The notes beneath the pieces are model-generated. The model made no database searches, was not told the DNA's origin, and saw only the letters and a program-made list of their open reading frames with translations. A program made the position numbers and the translations under genes. A DNA stretch of 64,000 nucleotides from Labyrinthula sp. Ha (lineage: Eukaryota; Sar; Bigyra; Labyrinthulida; Labyrinthulaceae), in assembly GCA_015227615.1 (NCBI GenBank), contig JAALGZ010000011.1:248001-312000 (forward strand), given 5' to 3'. Shown here piece after piece: positions 31,047 through 42,165 of the stretch. Each line of letters opens with the position of its first letter. Position 1 is the first letter of the stretch.

Positions 31047-34000
31047 CTTCTAGAAGTAGTTTCTCTTAATCAGTCTGTTGAATATTCAAGGACATGTGCG
31101 GAAAGATAGTTTTATTTTCCTTGCCTAGTAGAATGAAGCCAAAACTGTGTTGTTTGTGAAGATAGTTACAAGGCAATCTCCATAATTAAATCTTATCATC
31201 CATTTTGTTGCTTTTTGCTTCATAATTTTGTTTTCTACATTGTTCCTGCGTTAAAATTTGGAAAAATTGTGTATAGTTGCTTTCTTGCTTTAGCTAATTT
31301 CTTATAGAAAATCATCTTCAGAAATAATTTTTCCTTTTCTTTGTACCATTTATTAAACTTTTTTTGCTTCAATCCCAAACGCGAACCTGAATGCTTTTTG
31401 AAAGAATGAGTTGATTTATGGGTTGATTTTCTTTCAATTCATTAGTTTTTTTCACAGATTCTCCTTAGACTTGTCGAATCAGGAGATCGGAAAGGATTGG
31501 AAACAGTCTAAGAGTGTTTCAACAAGTAAGAGAGATACCAATTTTTATGATTACATAGCAACCTATATTGCCTTTATAAACTGGAATTTTATTCTTGATT
31601 TCTCATGATTATAATTAGAATAACGCACTAGAAATAAAGGTGAAAATAATTTTCCTTTAGTTTAATCTATTTGAGCTTAATGAGTAGATTGAAACCAATT
31701 TTGACTTCGGTACTTACTGAATTTCTTATTTTTCTGTTACTGCTATCCTTTTTTTTTAAACCCTAAATATAAACCACTGTAGCTGTAAATTCAAATGACA
31801 ATATTTTCATGGATTTAGGCAAAACATGAAAGGGGTTGTAAACTACCTAGAATTTTGTTGGAATTGTGGTGATGAAGAGTATACTGCTTACTTTAACATT
31901 ATTTTATTCATCCACTTACTTCAAACTTGTTATTTTGCTGAAGCATTTATTTTTAAAAGGATATTAAGCCCTTTTAGCAAGGTAAGATGTGCCAAATAGT
32001 TAGCAGTTATTTTTACACAACTTGAGTCAGTTGTTTTGTGCGTTTAAACTTTTTTACACTATTATTTCCTTTGAAATATCTCTTCTTAGCTGTTCTGAGA
32101 ATGTTCATTAATCTTGGGTCTCAACCAGTTTCTATTGGCCCTTGGAAACATCAAACAATCTCGTAAAATTAGTTAACAGATGTTCTCCTATACATGCTTC
32201 TTTGGATATATTTTAAATCCTTTTCTAATTGTTGTTGGATTCTAGTTAGAGCTCAAGACAGCATCCAAGTGATGCTCTTCATTAGCCAGTTAAATTATTC
32301 CAAACTTTAAGTATTTACAACTGCATTAGGCCAGATGCCTATGTTACAAACACAAAACTAAGAAAGTACGATGAGCTTATACTTTCCAGTTGTTATTACC
32401 TATACATAACTAAGATCATGCAACAATTATATGAAACCTAACTGGGGTTATGCTATTTATCAAGATAATCTATTAACTAGCACATATGAGGGTAAACTAT
32501 CATAAACACACAACATTATTTTTTAGTTCAAGAGTAGTAGTTAGCTTAGGGATCAATTGGGACCGAGTCCTAACCTACAAGCTCGCCTAGTTCCTACCAT
32601 GTTGCCGCATGTACTTGCATATTTTGCTGGGTCTATTTTCCATGGAAGCTGGATCCTGTCGCTATTTTAGTCCTTGATCTTGCGGGGGTATCGTGGGGCT
32701 TGCTTGTTTTCCTTGTGGTCTTGCCCTAAAATATAAATGGTTTTTTGACAGAATCTAGTAGTCTGGTTGGTCTGCTAGATCATTTTGTCGTAATTTGCGC
32801 GTTGGGTTGGAATTTCTTAGAATAAATCATTAACTGAGTCTGGTTGAAATTAAAAACACGGGCCACGACATCGCGCAAGAATGAATCCATATCAGCAAAT
32901 TCACGGATCACATCAAATAAAACATGGAGGTCCAAGGAATGTTATTGGTATTGGTAAGGGGTTAAAGCTCAAACACTTATGAAATATTGAAGTCGCTGCT
33001 GACATTGGAAGTTTTTCTCTAGGGATAAGGGATATTTGTACTAATCGCGGGGATATTGAATTGTGCGATGAGGTTGAGTTGAGGGAGCGATGGTTCGATT
33101 TTGATGCTGATTGGCTTTCGCTGGTCTATATCATCCTGTTCCTGCTTATTATCGTTACTTCAGCTAAGCTCCAGGCATTTTTTTGACTTAGGCTGTCTCC
33201 AGTTCTTCATTACGTTGTTTGGATGCTATTGTGAAGGATAATGATCAGGTTCTTTCAATCAGGGGTTATTGGAGCTGTTTGAGATGTGCTTGGAGGAATG
33301 TTTGGAGGAAATTGGAATATATTTTTTAGATATTTTATAAGTTTGAGTCGAGTTTGTCGAGAGTTATCGTTGAAGGTTTCACATTGTTCTATATTTCTCA
33401 GGATGTTACAGTCACTATTTCAAACTGTGCAGCTCGTCACTTATGTTCAGGAGTTGGAATATATATTGGATGGGGTTCAAGTTTTTGTTCCTACTGTTTC
33501 TCATATGCTGGATTCAAGGGTAGTGTCAGTACCTCTAGTTTCTATAGAAAACCTTTACTTGCATCGACATACTTTCTATCGAGCAAAACAAGAAGAAGTA
33601 GAAACTCTAAGCATTGGACGAAGAAGAAGAAAACGAATATATAGTACCGGAAATTTTGGATAGAGTACAGTCGAAAGCGGTCACATCACATTGTATTCCA
33701 AGCCCTTCAAGTAACTTAGAAATTTTTTGAAACATCGTAAATGAGGAGGAATTTAATCATGGTGAAGTGTGATACAAAGATGGTAAGAAATTGTTAAAAT
33801 TATACTTAAATCAGAGCAGAGCAAGCTGTGTTCAGGGTAATAGACAGGGAATTTAACAAATCCGAAAATGGAAAAAAATGTAAACCGAAACGGGTACTGA
33901 TTTCATTCTTGTCCTTCCCTTTGAAAGAAACCATAGGGTTAAATCTTCTCTTTTTACTTCTTCAACATCACTTTAATGTGAACATTATTTATAACTCCTG

Positions 34001-37000
34001 TTTTTTACCGTACATCTCGGTGTTTTACTTCATGTATTATGAAGTGTAAACTATTCATCAAATATACTTAAACAACTCATCAAAAGCATCACAAAAAACT
34101 TGAATTCAACGATATATTGTATCTTTCTCTGAATATCGATACACTGCTAAAGACTTCATAAACACCGCTAGATACATGGGCTTGTAGAGGAGTTTTTAAT
34201 AATATTCAATACCTACTAAGGTGTCGTGTGTTCTCAACAATTGGATACTCCTCAATTAAACTACTTATTTTCTATTTCAAGCGGGACCCAAGTTTTTATC
34301 CTATTCTACAACGTGTCTCTTTAATAAACTTTTATATGACTTCTCAAATCTACTTAACATTACATAATTAATTTACTATACAATTACTCAAAACTTTTAT
34401 AGAAGAAAGCAGCGACTAAAAGTCAGATTCTGTCACATTGTCTCGCAGACTAGCTCTGGGCTTATCAAAAAATACCTACAAGTGTTCGGATCCTAACATC
34501 GCGTTTCATACAATATTCTCAACAAATTATTTGTAACGGGGAGTCTTCTTTATATAAAATTGTTTTCTATGATTCAAAAATGTAAATTATCTACTTCTGT
34601 GTAGAGAATAACCAGTAGTGCAAATCCCCTTAATTAGCTTCTAATGAATGCAGTAACCCTGAGAATGGAGCTATCATGAAATCTTGAACATACAACGCTG
34701 CGCAGGGCAGATGTATAAGGTAGGCTAAGGCAAGCTACTGCAAAATCATTTTTTTGACAAAGACTTAAGCCAGTCGACTGACTATCATCAGTATAGTTAA
34801 CTATCACTAGTACATTAACTCAGGATGCAACATGCAAAAAATTGTTACGTATACATAGCAAAGGATTTAGTCATTCATGTCATTGATCCTGGAAAAAAAA
34901 TAAGGAAACATAATTTTGTCCCCAGCTAGTATAATTCATATGTAATAACATTAGGGATTTTTAAAGAAAATTCGATATTTGAACCGAAAAGTAGTATTTC
35001 TTTGCTGGTGGAGATATTACAAATGAGCTGATTATGCCCAAATTCCTTATAGCATATGTAAGCCCTTGGAGACATGAACGTATTCTTACCTCAAAATGAC
35101 AGAAAACACAAATAATCTTGTGCTCGTGTTGAAACAACATTATCAACTTGTATCTGAGTAAGCCTCACTTCTTAATTATCAATCTATTTACTACTGCTTA
35201 AGACTACATTCATATTTTATTGTTATTCAACTTCCACTTCAATATTGTACCGAACAAGAAAAGAACCATGAAAATAAAATAAGAATGTTTATTTGAAATT
35301 AACAGTATTTGTGGCTTGTACCGAAGTGGGAAAATATGATACAGTGCTCAAAGACATTCACTCGATAACATCAAAATATTACAATCATAATACAATTAGT
35401 AGATATTTGCAAAAGAAGATATATATTTTCTTTGTTTGTATTGCATAAGTAGGTACCTTGGTTACTGTAGAAAAATAATCTGAACTGAATAAAGTTCAGA
35501 TTCATAAACAATGCAGCTAGAGCTATTCTGTTCAGTTTTGACCAAAAGTTATTTTAAAGTTGAACAGAAGCGATGAAAATATGACTAGTTTGCTTTTAGA
35601 GTGAGGATTTCTACAGTTAAATGGATAGAAGAATATAAGCTTGAATATTATATATAAGAAATTTCCACACCTACTATATATTATTCTAATAATGATACGA
35701 GTACATAATCAATACTGTGAAGTGCCATTGAAGAATAATCCATCTATTGATTGATTCACATGGTTATAAGACAGTTCACAACTATTACATTTTACCACGT
35801 GCGTCATTCCAGTCCATGATTCCTCATAATTGGATCTGTAACGCGCTAAGAAAAATTCTCAAATACATAGAGAATCTGGGAAAATCTGTGAAACAGAAAA
35901 ATTAAAAGACAAAACTCCTTTATAGATATTTGTAGATAACAAATACTTTAATTACGGCAGGCTTGAAAGATTGTTGAAAATAATCTTATTGAGTATTGAC
36001 TCAGTTATTTTAGTGACCAAAAAGTTATAATATAGGTGTGTTCTACTGGAGCAGAAACCATTCGAAAAGCATTGTCTATAGTTGATTCGAAGAATACCTA
36101 TTTTTGGCGGCTTTGCACAAGAATTTTAAATTGAAGCCTTCATTGATACACAAATTGCTCCTTAGTTTTGCAAATGAAATACTTACAATTATAAGGGCAA
36201 GACACATAGCTAATCGTTATAGAGATGTAGCTCAACAAAGAAACTTGATGAATAGCCCCTACAAATTATTTATAGAAACGAAAGGGAGTTAGATACCTTC
36301 CTACTATACATAGAGGATTAGTTTGATTTAACTTAAGGATATATGCAACTCTAGCTACGGAAGAATGTTTGTAGAAAAAAAGAAGATTGAATGTGTATGT
36401 GCCGGGTTTGAGTGTGTTGCTACAAAAGGCGCTAACTTCCAATTATTATTTATTGCACGTATGGAGTAGACCACTTCATATACTTGTGGAAAACTCTCTA
36501 ACATCATCTTGAGCATAGTAATGGGACTTTTGCACTACTGAAAAACGTTCATGAGGATTCAATTACATGATGTTGGTATTCAGGTATGTCCAGGATCAGG
36601 TGGCCTTTGGCTTTTTAATGATTCAAAGGGTAACACGGATCTACAAACGGGGTTATTTAAATACAACGTTTATGCCTTAATTAGTTATATAGTCTCAGAA
36701 AATTCTTATGTGACGGTTGAGGCCATAAAATAACAGTTTTTTTTTGGCATTTTAGGATGTTGGCATATCTTGCAAGCTTGCGGTTTAAGTTGTTCAGGAC
36801 TCATTGACCAGGATCGGGTACTAGAAATAAGTGAGATAAGGAGAGTTGATAGAGGGAACATGCATCTTCACTGCGAATTTTTACTGGATTTCACTAGGTA
36901 GGTATGCTTGAAAAGTGGTATGATGGAGGATTCGGTGTCGAAATGAATGGGCTGTGAGGAAACCATAATTTAGTCCTAGCACTTAAGTTTATCTTAAAAG

Positions 37001-37928
37001 TATTGTTAGCATGAAGTATGTGTACAGTTAGGTTGCCCAATGATATTTTTGGCAAGGAAATAAAATAATAGCAACATATATGACAACTCCAATACCCTAA
37101 GGCCGAAAAGACTTAGCTCAAAGTTTCCTCATAGATAAAAACCAACATCAACTACGGTCTATGTCTAGAAAGAAAGAAGGAAGTTAGTAATGTGTTCGTG
37201 AGGAGATTATATCATTAAGAATAGGGTTCTAAAAATACACTAAATCAAACTCAGCATCCTTAATGAGACAGTTATCAGCGAGCTAGAATATAAGATTTGT
37301 TGTTAAAGCTCCAACTGATCTCTGTACCCATGATACTCATTGGCAAATTTCAACGTCAACGCACTGCAAGTGCGAGATTTTACCAAAATATAAAGTTCAT
37401 CTACCATGTAGAGTTAGGATGGATTAAAATAAAAATTTAATTTCGACTGAAGCTGGGGCTGATTTAGCACGCTATTCAGAACCCAGCTAAAAAGTATCAT
37501 ACGAGCTGCATCGTAATACAACTAGCTGAATTAATACTTATTGTAATTACTTGAAACATCTAAGGAATTTAATCTGGCATCGATTAAAAACATAGCTAAT
37601 ATGTTCATCTTAAATTCCCTTAAGGAGTTCTCTTCAACCAATCACGAGACCTTATTGGTTAGACTGTAGTCCATGAAGTTCATTTTATGTATAGGTATAA
37701 GTAAACTGGAGATTAGTTCATGGATATTCCTAGTTTTGTATTTTGTTTTGGAATGTTTTTTTTTTCGGAATATTTTATTTTTAATCACTCACTACCTTTG
37801 TGCACTGTTGTATAACTATTCGGAGGATTCAATTAATAAGTAATATTTGAAGAGACAACAATGGGTTATGAAATATAGAATTTCCCAAAATATGACGCGT
37901 GTCTGCAACGACCCAAATTCAAACGCCG
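31047..37928. other. gene-free stretch
   Basis: No assignable gene. The block 32520-33720 is different from its surroundings and is listed separately. Frames at 31411, 33828, 34961, 36104 and 36551 are short, A+T-rich and unassigned. Confidence 0.5.
32520..33720. other. unassigned G+C-richer, coding-like island
   Basis: This block is visibly richer in G and C than the flanks. It has several partly overlapping open stretches on the + strand, for example about 32983-33187 (a 67-codon stretch containing ELCDEVELRERWFDFD followed by a hydrophobic run) and 33286-33663. None matches a family I know, and no single frame dominates. A decayed mobile element or a decayed or intron-split gene would both fit. 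Confidence 0.35.
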
Positions 37929-38504
37929 ATGGGAAACCAGACTGCAAAAGAAAGTGATGTTGAAGAGGATCTCTCTCTAGACATGTCCGAGAAACAATTA
38001 TCTTACTTCAATGGCGAAAATAAATTTCCTAAATTCACAGCCCTTAATGGAACCATTTTTGATATATCAGAATCAAAGGATGCGGAAATCTTGAAGTTAA
38101 CAGCACAAAATCATTGCAATACACCAGAGGAGAAAGTAAAAGAGTTTCACTCAAAATTTCCTTGTATTGGCGAGATTATTTCTACTAAAGAACTTTCCCT
38201 GGAATATATAAAAAATTTCAAAGGTGAAAAAAATTCCAGTAACCCCGAAGGCAAAATATACCTTGCCGCTAAAGGATTGGTCTTCGACGTGTCGAAAGGA
38301 GAAAGTTTTTATGGACCGAAAGGAGGATATCACCAATTTTCAGGAAGAAATGCTCAAAGAGCTTTGGCATTAACTTCTCTGCAGGAGGAGGATGTAAACA
38401 ATTCAAACCTTGATGACTTAACGGCAGAAGATCTTAAAGTATTAGATGATTGGATACAAAAATATATGAAAAAGTATCCGCATATTGGATATCTAAAAGA
38501 ATAA
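37929..38504 (+). CDS. MAPR-type cytochrome b5-like haem protein
   Basis: The C-terminal half of this 191-residue protein matches the membrane-associated progesterone receptor (MAPR/neudesin/Dap1) branch of cytochrome b5 domains: IYLAAKGLVFDVSKGESFYG (about 109-128), YHQFSGRNAQRALAL, DLTAEDLKVLDDW, and a final KKYPHIGYL. MAPR proteins bind haem through tyrosines and assist cytochrome P450s. The N-terminal half echoes the same order in weaker form (FTALNGTIFDIS ... VKEFHSKFPCIGEI), suggesting an internal duplication. No transmembrane helix is evident; most MAPRs have one. The frame runs up to a GTG at 37899, but the ATG at 37929 is the first usable start and gives MGNQTAKE, a weak myristoylation-like N-terminus. 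It is convergent with RRP15, 18 bp between stops. Confidence 0.85.
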   Translation: MGNQTAKESDVEEDLSLDMSEKQLSYFNGENKFPKFTALNGTIFDISESKDAEILKLTAQNHCNTPEEKVKEFHSKFPCIGEIISTKELSLEYIKNFKGEKNSSNPEGKIYLAAKGLVFDVSKGESFYGPKGGYHQFSGRNAQRALALTSLQEEDVNNSNLDDLTAEDLKVLDDWIQKYMKKYPHIGYLKE

Positions 38505-38522
38505 TTTTTGTCATGTAATTTT

Positions 38523-38906
38523 TCATTCTTCGATGTTCAAAGATTTTACTTTGTTCTTTCGCTGTTCAACACGATGTGTACGGATCATATTAAATAAGGT
38601 CACAACTCCTTTCAATGCGATTTTCTTGAGTTCTTTTTCATGTGGTAAATCATCTTCATATGAAGGTTCCATTCCTTTAACTTTTTGAAGATTTCTCTTG
38701 CTTCTAAGCAACTTTCTTCTCTTGTCCTCTTTCTGTTTCTTGAGGAGGGCTTTCATTTCTTTTGTCTTTCCTTTATATTCTGTTAAGACCGTTTCGGTTT
38801 CATAGTCTCTCTTCCTTTTTTTACTGTTGTCATCCAGTAAAGGATATACGAAGTCTTGGAGTTTTGCTGCAAAAGCAGTTTGTTCTGAAACTTTTGTTTC
38901 TTCCAT
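38523..38906 (-). CDS. RRP15: RRP15-like pre-60S ribosome assembly protein
   Basis: The 127-residue lysine-rich protein matches the conserved core of RRP15, a nucleolar protein required for 27S pre-rRNA processing and 60S assembly. Seen: FAAKLQDFVYPLL near the N-terminus, a basic middle (KALLKKQKEDKRRKLLRSKR), and the signature HEKELKKIALKGVVTLFNMIRTHR (about 90-113), in which the (R/K)xIAxKGVVxLFN block is diagnostic. It is shorter than the yeast and human proteins, which carry an additional acidic N-terminus. Its start, ATG 38906, lies 139 bp from the start of the divergent + strand gene, so the two share a promoter region. Confidence 0.82.
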   Translation of the reverse strand: MEETKVSEQTAFAAKLQDFVYPLLDDNSKKRKRDYETETVLTEYKGKTKEMKALLKKQKEDKRRKLLRSKRNLQKVKGMEPSYEDDLPHEKELKKIALKGVVTLFNMIRTHRVEQRKNKVKSLNIEE

Positions 38907-39045
38907 TCAAAAGTATTATACACTTATATCGCTATTTAATTGGATAATTAAACAAATCATTTTTTGCCTTGGTCAAAGTTTTGGGCAATTCAAATTATAG
39001 TGAAAAGTATTCTGAATAGAAAAGCAACAAGGACATCTTGAAGTG

Positions 39046-40614
39046 ATGAGCAGTTTTATCCAGGAACTTCGAAGCCAGGAAAATGGTAGAAAATTAGATT
39101 GCTCATATCAAAATTTTGATATACAAAAAACTCCAATCAAAGTTAAACTCACAGACAGAAAAAACGTTAAGATATCTGATGTCAAGAATTTCTTGAACAA
39201 GATGAACGAACGATCACCAGCCAGAAACCCTAAGAAGGAAAGTTTTGAGCAGAACGTAATTGAAGTTAGTAGTGAAGATGATGAATATCTGGATGAATAC
39301 AAACAAGAGGAAACCAGTGATTCAGAAGTTTCCGTAGAAGAACACAAAGAGGATGAAGGAAAGGTTTCTATGAACGATCTTGGTACAAAAATAGAAGAAA
39401 ATTACAAAATGAGATATGAAGAGCTGAAGGCAGAAAATGAACAATTAAAAAAGAAATATGAGGTTATCAAGGCTCAAACAAACAACGAGTACCTTGACAA
39501 ATACAACTGGGACGGTAGCCTCGCTTCAGCTGAGAAGATCTTTTTGGAGTTGGCAAAGAAGATACAGCTACCTGAAAATGAAGCTAATTTTGAGATTATA
39601 AATGATTTTGAAAGATTTGAAGATATCGTAACTAAACATCCTGACTACACTGCGAGGGAAAACGAAAAAATGAAGGCTTGGGAAATGGCAAATGCTGCTT
39701 CTAACAAAGAAGCATTAGAAGAAATGCGAAAGATATTACCTAAAAATCTTCTAAATATGTCAAAGGCAAACTTGGAAGTACATTTCAAAGGTAATAAGAG
39801 ACTTACAAGAAGAATCTATAACAGTAGATATGCATTTTCTGTTCTGGTTTCAACAAACAAGGAACTGCAGAAAGCTCATGTAGTTGACTTGCGCAGTAAG
39901 TTTTCTCCAAACAGCTTTGACTTGATTGAACTAAGAGCATTTTATTCTTGTCTACCTGAAACTTTTTTAGCCGATGGAGATGGAGCGAAAGCTGCCTGGA
40001 AAGAACATATCAGAAACATGCTGAAGGAGTACACAGAACAAGAAGACCAAAATAAACTTCCGAAGAATAAACAACGAGACTCTGCCTATAGTGCTCCAAA
40101 ACCCATTACTAGAAAGAATACTGACAAAAAAGCTCTGAGGCCTAGAGTTGGTGCTGCAGATTTGTTGAATTCTGCTTTACTAAAGCGCGCTTCAACTTTA
40201 GATGCTCAAAATAGTTCGAGTGTGAAGCTAAGAGGCAACCTCCAACAGAGAAAGCCTAATAGTAAGACCGATGTTCCTAAAGCCAAAGAAAAAATCTTAG
40301 CTAATAAAAATGCTGGACTACTCGCTGCTTTACAAAATAGAAAGAAGATTCAACCTGTTACTAGTGACGTGGGTAGTGGAAAAAATCAAGCACACACACC
40401 AAAGAAATCCCTTCCTAAACTTAATGATGGACTTTTAGCGGCATTAAAGCAAAGAAAAACTGTGTCAACAGCTCCGCCAGTGAAATGCGGATCTTCTGTT
40501 CATAGAAACTCTGAGCAAGAGAAAGTTACCCATGCTGAAATCAAAGTAGAAAGAGATAACACATCAGTCGCTGATATGAATCGATCTTTTCTCACTGCCC
40601 TCAGGCATGGATAG
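39046..40614 (+). CDS. coiled-coil protein with C-terminal LLxALxxRK repeats
   Basis: The 522-residue protein has an acidic, low-complexity N-terminal part (about 75-108), a short coiled coil (about 118-145) and a conserved-looking globular block at about 253-328: RIYNSRYAFSVLVS, AHVVDLRSKFSP, LIELRAFYSCLPE, DGDGAKAAWKEHI. The basic C-terminal third repeats a short motif: DLLNSALLKRAS, AGLLAALQNRKK, DGLLAALKQRKT and SFLTALRHG, at about residues 376, 426, 464 and 511. The motif recalls the helix of WH2 actin-binding repeats but lacks their LKKV end, so actin binding is only a guess. The track opens at a GTG; the adjacent ATG at 39046 is preferred. I do not recognise the family. Confidence 0.82.
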   Translation: MSSFIQELRSQENGRKLDCSYQNFDIQKTPIKVKLTDRKNVKISDVKNFLNKMNERSPARNPKKESFEQNVIEVSSEDDEYLDEYKQEETSDSEVSVEEHKEDEGKVSMNDLGTKIEENYKMRYEELKAENEQLKKKYEVIKAQTNNEYLDKYNWDGSLASAEKIFLELAKKIQLPENEANFEIINDFERFEDIVTKHPDYTARENEKMKAWEMANAASNKEALEEMRKILPKNLLNMSKANLEVHFKGNKRLTRRIYNSRYAFSVLVSTNKELQKAHVVDLRSKFSPNSFDLIELRAFYSCLPETFLADGDGAKAAWKEHIRNMLKEYTEQEDQNKLPKNKQRDSAYSAPKPITRKNTDKKALRPRVGAADLLNSALLKRASTLDAQNSSSVKLRGNLQQRKPNSKTDVPKAKEKILANKNAGLLAALQNRKKIQPVTSDVGSGKNQAHTPKKSLPKLNDGLLAALKQRKTVSTAPPVKCGSSVHRNSEQEKVTHAEIKVERDNTSVADMNRSFLTALRHG

Positions 40615-40694
40615 ATACCAGATAAAAACTTGATGCTTACATATTAGCTGTTGTGTGCAACCTATATAACTTAGACATATTGTATTCTAGACAT

Positions 40695-41834
40695 TTATGT
40701 TATTACACATCCTTTTTTCTTTTTTGCCTTCTTCTTTTCGGTCTCCTTCACTCTTTGAAGGTTTTCTCGCTGTATTCGAGCATACTCAGCCTCTTGCAAC
40801 TCTTGCTGATGTAGTTGCTGCGCAAGTGCAGCATCTGAATCAAGATGGAGAGGAATAGGTGCCTCAGTTGCAGCTAGGTCAAAATTTGGAACATTAAAAT
40901 CAGCTTTAACAAGGCTATTGTCCCCATCAATACTTGTAAGGTTTTCCCAACAAACAATTTCATTCTCATAGCCGAAATCAGTTAGCAATAAATACAACTC
41001 GCCCTCATACTTAAACAAAGTTGTAAAGTGGTTATTTCGAAAAACAACACAGAGTTCTCTCTCCTTAATACCTTTATCTTTTTCTTTCATCAAGTCAAGG
41101 CCGTATTTTGTTATCTGACTTTGAGTTTCATTCAAGAATTCTTGCAATAAGAAAACCTTAGTTTCATCTTTGCTTGAAACAATAAGATCAACCAGTTGAT
41201 TATAAGAGAGATCTTTTATTAATTCAAACTTAGGATCTTCAGGGCTTATTACCCAGGAGTGAAATAAATTAAGATCCAGCATATCAAAAATTGATATAAG
41301 GCTATTGAACTCAAAACTATGTATTCCAGAAAACTTTACATTTACATCCATCCCATATTGCAATGTAGGAAGAATTTCAATGACATCATGCAGGGTTTTA
41401 TTGTGCAAATCGTCAATCCCTTTGGTTGATTCCTCAGTTGGATTCATGGTTCTTTGGTTTACCTCTAGAAGGTAGTTCGCAACAAGGTCTATTAAAAAAG
41501 TACTGCTTACCTGAGAGTAGTCAGCATTTATTGTTATTGCACCCCGTAGAACTAGAGCATTCACAATTCCAAGTAATGGACAAGGTCCATTTTCATTTTG
41601 CAAGCAAACTGATACTGTTCTGTTGAAGAAGGAGAGTTTTTTTATTCTGTGCTGAATGCCTTCATTTTTGTTTACTGGTTCACGAGGAATAATAGGTTCT
41701 GCTTTCTCCGGGTTCTCATTATCAATAGGCACTAATTTGGGGTCTTCTTTAACAGGTTCATTTTGTGCCGTCTGTATTTCAGATGCGGCTGCGGCCTCTT
41801 CTTCCGGAAATGTGATCAAATCTTTTTCTTCCAT
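40695..41834 (-). CDS. MINDY-1/2-type (FAM63) K48-ubiquitin deubiquitinase
   Basis: The 379-residue protein matches the MINDY cysteine-protease family, which trims K48-linked polyubiquitin chains. Seen: LQNENGPCPLLGIVNALVL (78-96), with oxyanion Gln79 and catalytic Cys85; the long MINDY insert region; and ERELCVVFRNNHFTTLF (258-274), with catalytic His269. A short acidic-alanine helix, SDAALAQQL (about 334-342), resembles the ubiquitin-interacting motif found in MINDY-1. The C-terminus ends KKKAKKKKGCVIT, a basic run followed by a CaaX box that suggests prenylation and membrane attachment. Start is ATG 41834. It lies convergent to the coiled-coil gene, 80 bp between stops. Confidence 0.9.
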   Translation of the reverse strand: MEEKDLITFPEEEAAAASEIQTAQNEPVKEDPKLVPIDNENPEKAEPIIPREPVNKNEGIQHRIKKLSFFNRTVSVCLQNENGPCPLLGIVNALVLRGAITINADYSQVSSTFLIDLVANYLLEVNQRTMNPTEESTKGIDDLHNKTLHDVIEILPTLQYGMDVNVKFSGIHSFEFNSLISIFDMLDLNLFHSWVISPEDPKFELIKDLSYNQLVDLIVSSKDETKVFLLQEFLNETQSQITKYGLDLMKEKDKGIKERELCVVFRNNHFTTLFKYEGELYLLLTDFGYENEIVCWENLTSIDGDNSLVKADFNVPNFDLAATEAPIPLHLDSDAALAQQLHQQELQEAEYARIQRENLQRVKETEKKKAKKKKGCVIT

Positions 41835-42165
41835 TTTTTCTGGATGTCCTTTTCAGTCACTCTAAAAGCACGTGATGATTTTGGGCAGGTGTCTAATTAA
41901 GACAATTACTACATGAAAAACACTATAAGAACTTAAAACTCAAGTATCAAAAGAAAAAGAAGAACCGCAGCTCTGTGCCTGGTTCACTGACCACCTGGAT
42001 AGTAGTGGAATCATTTTATACAGCTCTCCACTGCAAAGGCTCTGTCCTGCATAGTCTCCTTTACATATTGAGGATGGAACACAAGAAAACGATACAAAGC
42101 AACAATTGTCCATATATTTTGGACCTCATTACCATATTTTATATTTGGTAAAAAATTTTCTAAGT
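41835..42165. other. intergenic region with one unassigned open stretch
   Basis: This separates MINDY from the upstream TAF1B-like gene on the same strand and should hold the MINDY promoter. On the - strand, 42169-42011 is open for 52 codons and reads protein-like (TIVALYRFLVFHPQY), but it has no usable ATG at its start and matches no family I know. Confidence 0.35.
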
